9,205 bases of DNA from Mesorhizobium sp. GTDB lineage: Bacteria; Pseudomonadota; Alphaproteobacteria; Rhizobiales; Rhizobiaceae. The first letter of the stretch is position 1. Every line of letters starts with the position of its first letter. Positions 1 through 7,594 of this stretch are shown here, in pieces. The stretch spans positions 1 to 9,205 of the forward strand of contig JAUYMV010000565.1 in NCBI GenBank assembly GCA_030698645.1. The letters are read 5' to 3'. The notes beneath the pieces were generated by a model. That model was not told the origin of the DNA. It was given only the letters and a program-made list of their open reading frames with translations, and searched no databases. The translations under genes and the position numbers were made by a program.

Positions 1-2
1 CT

Positions 3-344
3 TTCACCATCTGCGTCATGCATCATGTGCCGGCGACCCAGTGGCAGCAATTTTCCAGCGAGATGCGGCGCATCCTGAAGCCCGGCGGCCTGGCTGTGGT
101 TTTCGAGCACAATCCCTTCAATCCATTGACCCGTCGCATCGTGACGGACTGCGTTTTCGACAGGAACGCCGTTCTGTTGCGCCCGGCGAAGACCAAGGAA
201 CTCCTGTCGGGCGCCGGTTTCTCCGATGTCACCGCACGCCATATCTTGACGATTCCCGCCGCGAACCGCCTTCTTCGCACGGTCGACCGGGCATTCTCCC
301 TGCTGCCGGTCGGCGCGCAATACTATGTCAAGGCGACCGCTTGA
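3..344 (+). CDS. Class I SAM-dependent methyltransferase, C-terminal part (5' end outside window)
   Basis: The reading frame is open to the left edge, so the gene starts upstream; the first internal ATG (18) is not a credible start because the codons before it (FTICV) read as the end of a core strand of the fold. Visible are the late class I methyltransferase motifs: a VMHHV segment followed by a helix ending in RRILKPGG (post-motif-III loop) and the strand LAVVFEHNPFNP. The SAM-binding motif I would lie upstream. The tail contains NPLTRR, an F-D-x-N-A-V-L-L segment and a C-terminal GAQYYVKA, a combination I associate with methyltransferases encoded next to family 2 glycosyltransferases in polysaccharide clusters (from memory, not searched). 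It probably methylates a sugar or glycan end; the acceptor is unknown. The next gene begins 51 bp downstream on the same strand, so co-transcription is likely. The family is sure, the specific role is not. Confidence 0.85.
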   Translation, partial: FTICVMHHVPATQWQQFSSEMRRILKPGGLAVVFEHNPFNPLTRRIVTDCVFDRNAVLLRPAKTKELLSGAGFSDVTARHILTIPAANRLLRTVDRAFSLLPVGAQYYVKATA

Positions 345-395
345 GCGACACGGCGCGCGTGCTACACCGACACTGACATTCCGGAACCGGCACAG

Positions 396-1430
396 ATGAC
401 CAAGACGATTGACCAGACCCACGCATTGCAGCGCGTTTCCGTCAGCGCGGTGGTCCCCGTCTATGCCGGAAAAGCCTATCTCGAGCGCCTGATCGGCGGG
501 TTCGAAACGCTTCGGTCCCAGTGGGCCGCCGATGGGGCGCCGCTGGAACTTGCCGAAGTGATCCTGGTCGACGACTGCGGGACCGACGGCTCGGCGGAAC
601 TTGCCGATGAACTGGCGGCGACCCATGCCTGGGTTGTGTCGCTGCATCTCTCACGCAACAGCGGCCAGCACGCCGCGACGATCGCCGGAATCCTGCACAG
701 CTCGGGCGATTGGGTCGTGACGCTGGACGAGGACCTGCAACACCCGCCGGAGCGGATACCCGACATGCTCAGGAAAGCCGTCGAGGCGGGCGGCGACATC
801 ATCTATGCGCAGGCGAAATCGAGCGTGCACCAGACCTTGAGCCGCGACATGAGTTCGCGCAGCACGAAGCGCCTCATCGCATGGCTCTCCGGCAACAAGA
901 ACATTTCCTATTTCAACAGTTTCCGCCTCGTGCGCGGCTCGGTGGCGCGGGCCGCCGCCAGCGTGTGTTCGCACGACACCTATTTCGATATCGTCCTGTC
1001 CTGGTTCACCGAGCGGGTGCATCCGCTTGCCATGGATCTCAAGGACGAGCGCTACATCCGGACGGGCAAGAGCGGTTATCGCATACGAACGCTCATCTCG
1101 CATGCGCGGCGCCTGGTCTTCACCGGCCAATTGAAAATCCTCCGGCTGGGCGCGCTGCTCGGACTGACCGTGGTGGTCGTGTCCATGTTCGCGACGCTTG
1201 GCATCCTCGTCTCGAAGATCCTCTACCCGAGCTCGATGGCTGTCGTCGGCTGGACGTCCCTGTTCCTGACGGTCAGCTTTTTCGGCGGGTTGATCACACT
1301 CATGCTGGGCCTGGTCATGGAATACATGTCGACATTGATGCTGCGTTCCAATGGCCGACCGTTGTTCTTCACCGTGGACCGGGCTTCGGACCGCATCGTG
1401 CGCGACTATTTCCAGGCCGCCGCCAGATGA
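396..1430 (+). CDS. Membrane-anchored family 2 glycosyltransferase, polyprenyl-phosphate sugar synthase type (GtrB/ArnC/DPM1-like)
   Basis: A 344-residue protein with a GT-A fold domain at the N-terminus: SAVVPVY (17-23), the nucleotide-binding VDDCGTDGS (58-66), LSRNSGQHAA (85-94) and the metal-site motif DEDLQHPPE (111-119). The SGYRIRTLI segment (226-234) matches the end of the catalytic domain in this family. Two hydrophobic helices follow (about 251-273 and 283-307), then a short cytosolic tail. This layout is typical of enzymes that transfer a sugar from a nucleotide sugar to undecaprenyl phosphate at the inner face of the plasma membrane; the sugar cannot be told from sequence. Family members are about 310-350 residues, so the gene looks full length. 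The ATG at 396 has a weak GGAA about 10 bases upstream. Its stop overlaps the next gene's start (ATGA at 1427-1430). A GtrA-type membrane partner lies nearby on the opposite strand. Confidence 0.93.
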   Translation: MTKTIDQTHALQRVSVSAVVPVYAGKAYLERLIGGFETLRSQWAADGAPLELAEVILVDDCGTDGSAELADELAATHAWVVSLHLSRNSGQHAATIAGILHSSGDWVVTLDEDLQHPPERIPDMLRKAVEAGGDIIYAQAKSSVHQTLSRDMSSRSTKRLIAWLSGNKNISYFNSFRLVRGSVARAAASVCSHDTYFDIVLSWFTERVHPLAMDLKDERYIRTGKSGYRIRTLISHARRLVFTGQLKILRLGALLGLTVVVVSMFATLGILVSKILYPSSMAVVGWTSLFLTVSFFGGLITLMLGLVMEYMSTLMLRSNGRPLFFTVDRASDRIVRDYFQAAAR

Positions 1431-2410
1431 TCGTCCTCGACTGGTGCACCTCAGGCGCATCGGAAGGCGGCCGGCACGCGGTTGCACTGTTCGGCCTCGG
1501 CCTCGTCGGGTCGGCGATCCTGTCGTCGATCGAAAAGCGGACCTCCGCGCATGGCCGGACGATGGCGTTCGCATGGGAGGCCGACGGTCCGAGGGACGAA
1601 CAGGGCGCGGCGATCGTCGATTACCTGGGTCACCTGCTGGCCAACGGGGCCAAAGGCGGGGACCTGTCGCGGACCACGATCGACATCGTCTGGGCGGCGG
1701 GGAAAGGCGGCTTCCAGGCGTCCGCGGCGGAGTTTGATGGAGATCTGGCGGCCTTCGACAGCGTGCTGGCCATCGCGACCAGGCTTTCCGTCCGATTTCC
1801 CGATGCGCGGCATGAGTTTCACCTGGTCAGTTCGGCAGGCGGCCTGTTCGAGGGCCAGAGGCTGGTCGGCACGGACAGCAAGCCCGACCCGCAGCGTCCC
1901 TATGGCGCGGTCAAGCTGGAGCAGGAGCGCCGGCTTCTCGCGCTCCCGGGGGAGACGGCCGTGTCGATCTACCGCCCGAGTTCGGTCTACGGCTACAAGA
2001 GCGGCGGCCGGGCCGGTCTGATATCCACGCTGGTCGGCAATGCGATCAACAACCGCACGACGCGCATCTTCGGCGACCTCAACACGCTGCGCGATTATGT
2101 CTTCGTCCAGGATGTCGGCCGGTTCATCGCTGGAAAGGTGGTCGAGAACCGCGTGAGTCCCGACGCCGGCGGCGCACGGACATATCTCCTGGCAAGCGGC
2201 AAACCGACGTCGATGCACGAGATCGTGCGACTCATCGAAAGCAAGCTTCAGCGGCGTCTTTTCCTGAAATTCGACGCGGCCCCCTCGAACGCCCGCCACA
2301 TGAGCTTTCGCCCCTCCGCGCTGCCGACGGACTGGTCGCCGACGCCGCCTTCGTTCGGCGTGCATTTCACCGTCAATGAAATCATGACGGAATTCCTGAG
2401 CCCGGGATGA
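1427..2410 (+). CDS. Extended-SDR NAD(P)-dependent sugar epimerase/dehydratase-like protein
   Basis: A 327-residue protein. I chose the ATG at 1427, which overlaps the GT2 stop as ATGA; the frame is open much further upstream, but that part only shadows the GT2 gene. A Rossmann-type dinucleotide site appears as FGLGLVGSAI (22-31). The active-site elements are VSSAGG (134-139) and the YxxxK pair Y159/K163 (YGAVK), followed by YRPSSVYG (182-189) and RDYVFVQDVGRF (222-233), both typical of NDP-sugar epimerases and dehydratases. The C-terminal part, with the LASGKPTSMHEIV segment (255-267), fits the substrate-binding half. The usual TGxxGxxG is altered: the first glycine is F22, and about 20 residues precede the motif. 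It probably acts in the cytosol on a nucleotide sugar or a lipid-linked sugar made by the coupled GT2 enzyme. Reaction and substrate are unresolved. Confidence 0.88.
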   Translation: MIVLDWCTSGASEGGRHAVALFGLGLVGSAILSSIEKRTSAHGRTMAFAWEADGPRDEQGAAIVDYLGHLLANGAKGGDLSRTTIDIVWAAGKGGFQASAAEFDGDLAAFDSVLAIATRLSVRFPDARHEFHLVSSAGGLFEGQRLVGTDSKPDPQRPYGAVKLEQERRLLALPGETAVSIYRPSSVYGYKSGGRAGLISTLVGNAINNRTTRIFGDLNTLRDYVFVQDVGRFIAGKVVENRVSPDAGGARTYLLASGKPTSMHEIVRLIESKLQRRLFLKFDAAPSNARHMSFRPSALPTDWSPTPPSFGVHFTVNEIMTEFLSPG

Positions 2411-2420
2411 AATCTTCCCT

Positions 2421-2456
2421 CCGAGACAGGCAGCCGGCGCGCTACGACCCTGTCGG
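2421..2456. terminator. Bulged inverted repeat at the convergent gene junction, possible terminator
   Basis: CCGAGACAGG (2421-2430) can pair with CCTGTCGG (2449-2456), leaving a two-base GA bulge and an 18-base loop. It begins 10 bp after the plus-strand SDR stop and spans the stop codon of the minus-strand gtrA-like gene (TAG at 2442-2444). On the plus strand it is followed only by CTTT, and on the minus strand by no T-run, so it is at best a weak intrinsic terminator. Position is the main argument; a chance repeat in G+C-rich DNA remains possible. Confidence 0.25.
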
Positions 2457-2849
2457 CTTTCGAAAGACCACGAACTTGAAGATCAGGTATGAGGCGGCCG
2501 CCGCTACCGGCAGGAGCAGCCCCTGGGCCAGCGCGGCGCTCAGTCCGAGCAGTATCAGGCCACGCAGCGCCAGTACGTTGAGTCCATAGATAACCGCATA
2601 GGCCGCAATGAAGCGCGGCATGAAGTTCATTGCTGCGTGGTTGAAGACGTAGCGCGCGGTGGTGAAATAGTTGAACAAAGCGCCGATAAACACCGATATG
2701 CCGAGCGCGACTTCCGCCGCGAAGCCGAGTTGAAGCCCGATGAGATACAAGGTGTAGCCGAAGGCCGTGTTCAGCACGCCCGCCATGACAAAGCGCATGG
2801 GCTGGCTATCGAACACCCGTCGCAAAATGCCGATCACCGCGCCGTTCAT
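2442..2849 (-). CDS. GtrA-family small four-helix membrane protein (putative lipid-linked sugar flippase)
   Basis: A 135-residue hydrophobic protein starting MNGAVIGILRRV, with four predicted membrane helices. Family marks are RFVMAGVLNTAFGYTLY in helix 1, the end of helix 2 as ALFNYFTTARYVF, and a C-terminal ASYLIFKFVVFR, the repeated 'phi-N/K-F-x-x-x-R-x-V-F' theme of GtrA proteins. Their proposed role is to flip or help present polyprenyl-phosphate-linked sugars across the inner membrane, usually with a GtrB-like GT2 enzyme; the mechanism is not settled. The frame stays open upstream to 3056, but that part overlaps the giant glycosyltransferase and is not GtrA-like, so I place the start at 2849, after a purine-rich GGGGCGGA. 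It lies 52 bp after the giant gene and is probably last in that operon. Length matches the family (about 120-150). Confidence 0.88.
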   Translation of the reverse strand: MNGAVIGILRRVFDSQPMRFVMAGVLNTAFGYTLYLIGLQLGFAAEVALGISVFIGALFNYFTTARYVFNHAAMNFMPRFIAAYAVIYGLNVLALRGLILLGLSAALAQGLLLPVAAAASYLIFKFVVFRKPTGS

Positions 2850-2901
2850 CGAGTCCGCCCCGCCGAAACGGCCGACGATCGGGTATTCATGGCCGGACTG
2901 C

Positions 2902-5900
2902 CTACTCCGCCGCGCGATTGCCGGCCTGTTCCGAACCCAGGGCGGCGGCGCACGCGCCTCCCAGTTCCGGGATGAAAGGTTGCAGCTTAGCGGAAGCGGC
3001 TTCGAGCGAGTAGGTCCCAATGATGAAATCGATGCCCCGTCGCACGCGCCGGCCAAGCGAGGTCAGGTCCTCGTTGGCCAGCGCCAGGATGGCTTTCGCG
3101 AAGGCCTCGGCATCGTCGGCCACCGCGATGAAGCCGCCGGCGTCCGGAATGCCCTGAACTCCGAAGCTGGTGGCGACGATCGGCACGGCCTTTGCCAGCG
3201 CCTCGATGACCTTGCCCTTGACGCCGCCGCCGTAGCGCAGCGGCGCCACCGCGGCGCCGGCCATCGCGTAGAGTTCGGCGAGCTGTTCGTCGGAAACGCG
3301 GCCCAGCAGTCGGACCCTGGGGCCGGCGAGCGCCTCGAACTCGAGCGGCGGGTTCGACCCGACGATCAGCAGCTCGAAGGATGGATCGGCGGCCAGGACG
3401 ACCGGCAGGATGTCCCCGACGAGCCAGCGTACCGCATCGATGTTGGGCGCATGATTGAAGCCACCGACGAAAAGCAGGGTCTTGCGGTTGCGCACCGCCA
3501 GCCGGGCCAGATCGAACCGCTCGACTTCGGACGAGTCGAAGACGTTCATCGGGATGTTTTCGCCGACGAGATCGGCCCCGGCCTCGGCGCGGACGGCCTC
3601 GATTTCTTCGCGGCTCGGAAAGAGGAATACGTCGACCGCGGCGCAGATCGAGAGCTCGAGTTCCTTCATCGTCGCCGCGCTGGCGAGCAGGTCGTCGGAA
3701 GGGGCCAGCTTGTTCTGCGCGAGAATGCGCAGGAAGTGCAGGTCGTGCCCGTAATAGATGATCCTGGCCGTGCTGTGCGCGCGGACGTGGCCGAGATACT
3801 TGATCGCGACATGCGGGCGGCTCAAGAGCACGTAGTCGATGAAGCGGCCGTTGTCGCGCAACCACTGCTCGAACCGGTCGAGATAGGCGAGGCCGTAGAG
3901 CACTTCGACGCCTAAGCCCTGCAGCACTCTTGCATATGTCTCGTCGTAGTTGAGATTGTCCGGCCAGAAGGTGACCTGGAATCCGCGTTCCACGAACAGG
4001 CGGATGTAGTGGTACATCGTGCGCGATCCCGCATCGCGGTCCCACTGCGGCACGTAGTGGTCGACGATCAGGATGTGCGGGCGTCCGCCGGAACGGTCAC
4101 GCGCGACAAACAGGCGTTCCGGGTTCGGCTGATTCTCCGCCGCGATGGTATCCTTCCAGCGCTCGAACAATGTCTGCTGGTTCGCGACCTGGTAGGCCTT
4201 GGTGCCGGATGCCAGGTCGCGGCCGTGACTGCGGCCCTCGTGATGCACGAGCTCGGATGCCGGCTGGTAGACGGTGCGATAGCCGCGGGCACGAACCCGG
4301 AACGCCAGGTCGGAGTCCTCGCAATAGGCCGGCGCGTAGATCGGATCGAAGCCGCCGAGCTCGCGCCAGAGGTCAACCGGCACCGCGATCGACGCGCCCG
4401 AACAATAGTCGGCGTCCTTCAGATAGTTGAACTCGGGCAGGCCAGGGTCCTGGCCGCGTCCGAAGTTCCATGCCGACCCGTCGGCCCAGAAGATTCCGCC
4501 GGCTTCCTGGAGGGAGCCGTCCCAGTTGATCAGCTTCGATCCGGCATAGCCGATGCGCGGGTCCCGTTCGAAGCACAGCATCAGCGCATCGAGCCATCCG
4601 GGGAGCATGATGGTGTCGTTGTTCAGGAAGACGACCACGCGTCCACGCGCAAGGCGCGCGGTCTCGTTGCAATTGTGCAGGAAGCCGAGGTTCCGGGCGT
4701 GGCGGACATGGCGGACGACACCGCCGATGGCGCCGGTCGTCTGCGCGGTGGAATCGGTCGAGCAATCGTCGCCGACGAGTATCTCGAAAGGCGTCGACGG
4801 CGCGGTTTCGAGCAAGGAGACGATCGATGTCAGCGTATCGAGGATGTTGTTGTAGACGGGAATGACGATGGAGGCCGCAGGCTCCTCGGCGCCGCGCGCC
4901 GCCGAAAGCTCCCGTGCGCGCTTCAGCAGGATTGCCATGTCGGCCGACGATGCAAACGCCTCCGGATCGTTCTTGTAGAGCTCGATGACCGAGAACAGGT
5001 AGCGGCAGGTGTCGAACTGGCGCCGGCCGAAGCGCTCCGCGACATATTCATGCAGACGCTTCGGCATCCAATAGCCGTTGCGGGCCGGAGGCGGCCAGGC
5101 CTCGTCCGGCGCGACAGCCATGGCGGGAACGGGCGGCCGCGGCTGCTGGTCACGACCCAGGAGGTGCGCCAGAAGCGCCAGCGGCTTCGACGGGTCGGCG
5201 ATGCCGGCCATTGCCAGATCGTTGTCGATGTCCGCCGCGATGCGCCGCCCTTCGCGCCATCCGATCGTCAGGTAGTGGCGCAGCGGGTCCATCCCCGCCT
5301 GGGCGACGTCCGGATACTGATCGAGGTAGTAGGCCGGATCGAAGACCGGATTGGGTCGGCGCCGATCCGCCGCGCCATGCAAGACGTAGTGCACGAGAGG
5401 GTTCTGGCCGGATCGCACAAGTCCGGGATTGTCGGCCAGGTACCAGTCATTTTCAAAGCCCGGATTGGGCGAGCGGCCCTCCCGCCAGCCCTGGGCGAGA
5501 TAATGGAAGAGCGGGTTGACCCCGAGCGTCTCGACGTCGGGATTCTGGCCGAGGTAATGATCCGGATCGAACAGCGGGTGCGTCGAGAGCCGGAACAATG
5601 CCGGCTCCGCGAGGTAGCGCCTGAGTGTGAACGCCTCGGCCTGCGCCCGCGGCCAGGTGCTCTCGATCCAGTCGAAGTCGATCAGCACATGCGGCGAGCG
5701 GCGTTCGCTGTCGCCGAAATAGGCGAAATGCAGCGTCGGGTTCATGCCCGACTTGCGGATGTCGGGATAGCGATCGAGGTAATACTCGATGTCGATCAGC
5801 GGGTGTGGGGACAAAGCGGCGCGATCGGGGTGGCGAAGGTAGGCAAGGATCGGCGCCAGGCCGTTCTGGATCTGCGGATGACGCGCGGCGAACCAGCGGG

Positions 5901-7572
5901 AATTGAAGAACGGGTGCGGATCGCGGCCTTGCCGCAGGCCACGGCCGCGGAAATGCGCGAGCGCCTGCTTCGGCTTGAGCCCGCCGACCTGCCCGGCATA
6001 CCAATCGGCATCGAAAAGATGGAGTTCGCGGAGCAGCCGGCTGTCCGCCCAACTCAACCGTCCGGCATGGATCGCCGGCAGTTCGGCCAGTGGCGGCAGC
6101 TGGCGGCGGACGGCGAGGGTCGCCCGCGTCAGATCGCGCTGCACATTGCTGTCGAGCGCAAGCATGGCCGCCTTGACGGCGTTGCTCTCGGCTTGCGCGC
6201 GCAGCGCGGACTGGGCTTCGAGCGAGACCCTGGCGGCTTCCTGCGCCTCCTTCACCTTCGTCGCCAGCAGGGCAGCCTGTTTCGTCTGGATTTCCAGGCG
6301 CGCGGAAAGCTCGACCTGATCCACGGCAAAGGCCGCCGCCTTCCAGAGCGTCGCCTGGCTGCCGCGGTCGGGAGAATCCTGGCCCGCGCGGCGCGAGGCC
6401 ATGTCACGTGCGGCTTCAACCCTTACCCTTCGGCCTTCGTCGTCGCGATCCCGACGCTGGGCTTCAAGGTCGCGCTCGAGCCCGGAGATAGCCGCCTGGC
6501 TGGCCTGCAGGCGCAGCGTCGCCTGGTTCAAGGCGTCGGCGATTGCCGGCAGGTCGGGGGAAACAGGTGTGCCATTGAGCCGCGCTGTCAGGCTGGCGAT
6601 CGTTTGAAGTCCCTCGGATGTCAGTCCATCCTGCCCGCCGAGGCTATCGTGCGCGGCGGGTATGGCGGCCGCCCTGGAGAGCTCCGCGTCGAGGCGGGCC
6701 ACCATGTTCTGCAGGGCCCTGTTCGCCGCCAACAGCCCGTCGGACGCCGCCATCGCGCTGCGCGCATCGCGCTCACGCGCCGCGACGATCTCCCGCAGGC
6801 GCTCGATCTCGAGCAGCGGTTTCGACCACCCGCCACGAGGCTCGTCGGCGTTCGCCACGAACACCGAGTGCAGTTCGGCCGGCCGGTCAACCGGCTGGTC
6901 GCTGCAGAACATCATCAGGGATTGCGGGTGGTCCAACGCCACCACACCGGCTTCTATACCGGGCCGGCGCGAACCCTTGCGCAGGATCGGACGAAACCCG
7001 CGATAGGCGGCGTGATTGGGTTCCCTCGCCTCGACGTTCTCAGGCGCCATGAACGACGCGACCGCCGAGCGCTGGGCAAACGTCTCCACGTGCCGAAAGC
7101 AGCGCCCGAGCGCCAGGGAAACGTCCTCCGCGTGGGCGACCGTCGATTCGTCCCCGACGTCCATCGAGACCACCGCCAGGCCGCCCGATTTGAGGACGCG
7201 GCGGATCTCGTCAACGACGCGATCCGCCTCCGGGATCCGGTCGAGCAAGCCGAGAGCGACGACCACGTCGAATTTCCCGTCGGCCATCGGCAGGGCACGG
7301 ACATCGGCCTCCACGAAGACGAGCCTCTCGTCCCGGGCATGCCGACGGTGCGCTGCCGCGATCTTCACGGGATCGACATCGACGGCGGTGACGCTCAGCG
7401 CCGCCTCGGCAAGCAGCGCCGCTCCCGAACCGTCACGGCATCCCAGCTCCAGTACAACTGCGCCCGCGACATGGTCACGGCAAAGCGCATAGCGATGGAG
7501 TTGCGCCGAATCCGCGTAGTTCCTGGATGTCGGCGCTGAACGTCTATGTTCTGTCAATGTCTGCCATTCCAT
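2902..7572 (-). CDS. Giant multidomain glycosyltransferase: methyltransferase, coiled coil, seven repeats, GT2, GT4-like
   Basis: A 1556-residue protein without signal peptide or membrane helix, so presumably cytosolic or membrane-peripheral. Order: class I methyltransferase (about 28-175; LELGCRDGSG 41-50, acidic VDVD 64-67, FDVVVALGLL 101-110, LKSGG 127-131); Ala/Glu/Arg/Gln-rich predicted coiled coils (about 253-300 and 345-480); seven repeats of about 38 residues (518-780); a helical linker (831-893); a GT-A family 2 domain (about 899-1135; SIVIPVYNN, VGDDCSTDS 933-941, FLNNDT 982-987, YCSGAS 1056-1061, CEDSD 1084-1088, HHEGRSHG 1110-1117); and a GT-B family 4-like domain (about 1165-1540; GFNHAPNIDAVRWL 1371-1384, RYGGGVKGKVIEAL 1446-1459). 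It likely adds two sugars and a methyl group to a growing surface glycan. I prefer the ATG at 7572, 22 bp after the upstream gene; a TTG at 7611 would add 13 residues and overlap that gene. No strong ribosome site is seen. Domain families are sure; linkage and substrates are unknown. Confidence 0.93.
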   Translation of the reverse strand: MEWQTLTEHRRSAPTSRNYADSAQLHRYALCRDHVAGAVVLELGCRDGSGAALLAEAALSVTAVDVDPVKIAAAHRRHARDERLVFVEADVRALPMADGKFDVVVALGLLDRIPEADRVVDEIRRVLKSGGLAVVSMDVGDESTVAHAEDVSLALGRCFRHVETFAQRSAVASFMAPENVEAREPNHAAYRGFRPILRKGSRRPGIEAGVVALDHPQSLMMFCSDQPVDRPAELHSVFVANADEPRGGWSKPLLEIERLREIVAARERDARSAMAASDGLLAANRALQNMVARLDAELSRAAAIPAAHDSLGGQDGLTSEGLQTIASLTARLNGTPVSPDLPAIADALNQATLRLQASQAAISGLERDLEAQRRDRDDEGRRVRVEAARDMASRRAGQDSPDRGSQATLWKAAAFAVDQVELSARLEIQTKQAALLATKVKEAQEAARVSLEAQSALRAQAESNAVKAAMLALDSNVQRDLTRATLAVRRQLPPLAELPAIHAGRLSWADSRLLRELHLFDADWYAGQVGGLKPKQALAHFRGRGLRQGRDPHPFFNSRWFAARHPQIQNGLAPILAYLRHPDRAALSPHPLIDIEYYLDRYPDIRKSGMNPTLHFAYFGDSERRSPHVLIDFDWIESTWPRAQAEAFTLRRYLAEPALFRLSTHPLFDPDHYLGQNPDVETLGVNPLFHYLAQGWREGRSPNPGFENDWYLADNPGLVRSGQNPLVHYVLHGAADRRRPNPVFDPAYYLDQYPDVAQAGMDPLRHYLTIGWREGRRIAADIDNDLAMAGIADPSKPLALLAHLLGRDQQPRPPVPAMAVAPDEAWPPPARNGYWMPKRLHEYVAERFGRRQFDTCRYLFSVIELYKNDPEAFASSADMAILLKRARELSAARGAEEPAASIVIPVYNNILDTLTSIVSLLETAPSTPFEILVGDDCSTDSTAQTTGAIGGVVRHVRHARNLGFLHNCNETARLARGRVVVFLNNDTIMLPGWLDALMLCFERDPRIGYAGSKLINWDGSLQEAGGIFWADGSAWNFGRGQDPGLPEFNYLKDADYCSGASIAVPVDLWRELGGFDPIYAPAYCEDSDLAFRVRARGYRTVYQPASELVHHEGRSHGRDLASGTKAYQVANQQTLFERWKDTIAAENQPNPERLFVARDRSGGRPHILIVDHYVPQWDRDAGSRTMYHYIRLFVERGFQVTFWPDNLNYDETYARVLQGLGVEVLYGLAYLDRFEQWLRDNGRFIDYVLLSRPHVAIKYLGHVRAHSTARIIYYGHDLHFLRILAQNKLAPSDDLLASAATMKELELSICAAVDVFLFPSREEIEAVRAEAGADLVGENIPMNVFDSSEVERFDLARLAVRNRKTLLFVGGFNHAPNIDAVRWLVGDILPVVLAADPSFELLIVGSNPPLEFEALAGPRVRLLGRVSDEQLAELYAMAGAAVAPLRYGGGVKGKVIEALAKAVPIVATSFGVQGIPDAGGFIAVADDAEAFAKAILALANEDLTSLGRRVRRGIDFIIGTYSLEAASAKLQPFIPELGGACAAALGSEQAGNRAAE
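5233..6021 (-). repeat. Seven tandem repeats of 37-38 residues inside the giant glycosyltransferase
   Basis: Protein residues 518-780 divide into units starting at 518, 555, 592, 630, 667, 705 and 743. The consensus read by eye is (L/V)-F-D-x-x-Y-Y-L-x-x-N/Y-P-D-V-x-x-x-G-x-N-P-L-x-H-Y-L-x-x-G-W-R-E-G-R-x-P-x-P. Units 3, 5, 6 and 7 fit well; units 1, 2 and 4 are worn but keep length, the aromatic pair near the start and, in 1 and 2, the closing P-H-P. The repeat is at the protein level; the DNA copies are diverged. Similar units occur in alphaproteobacterial glycosyltransferases and, from memory, in some large secreted calcium-binding-type proteins. Their role is not known to me; a scaffold or glycan-binding spacer is an inference. 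Confidence 0.85.
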
Positions 7573-7594
7573 TACTTCTGAATGGTGAACCCGA

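Noticed and set aside
710..1426. Upstream extension of the SDR frame through the GT2 gene
   Set aside because: The translation is Arg/His/Pro-rich noise in another frame of the GT2 gene; the ATGA overlap at 1427 gives a normal start.
651..1574. A 307-codon minus-strand open frame opposite GT2 and the SDR start
   Set aside because: Arg-rich composition with no motifs; the plus-strand GT2 is unambiguous here.
2850..3056. Longer start for the GtrA-like gene (adding 69 residues)
   Set aside because: The extra part overlaps the end of the giant gene and reads as Arg/Pro/Ser-rich noise; GtrA proteins begin close to the first membrane helix, as the 2849 start gives.
2767..3915. A 382-codon plus-strand open frame opposite the GtrA-like gene and the GT4-like domain
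   Set aside because: No family motif; it crosses the boundary between two well-supported minus-strand genes and is a shadow of their codon bias.
4009..7539. A 1176-codon open frame on the plus strand, opposite the giant glycosyltransferase
   Set aside because: Its translation is low-complexity and rich in Arg, Gly, Val and Asp with no recognisable motif, while the opposite strand shows clear domains throughout. G+C-rich codon bias commonly leaves such antisense frames open.
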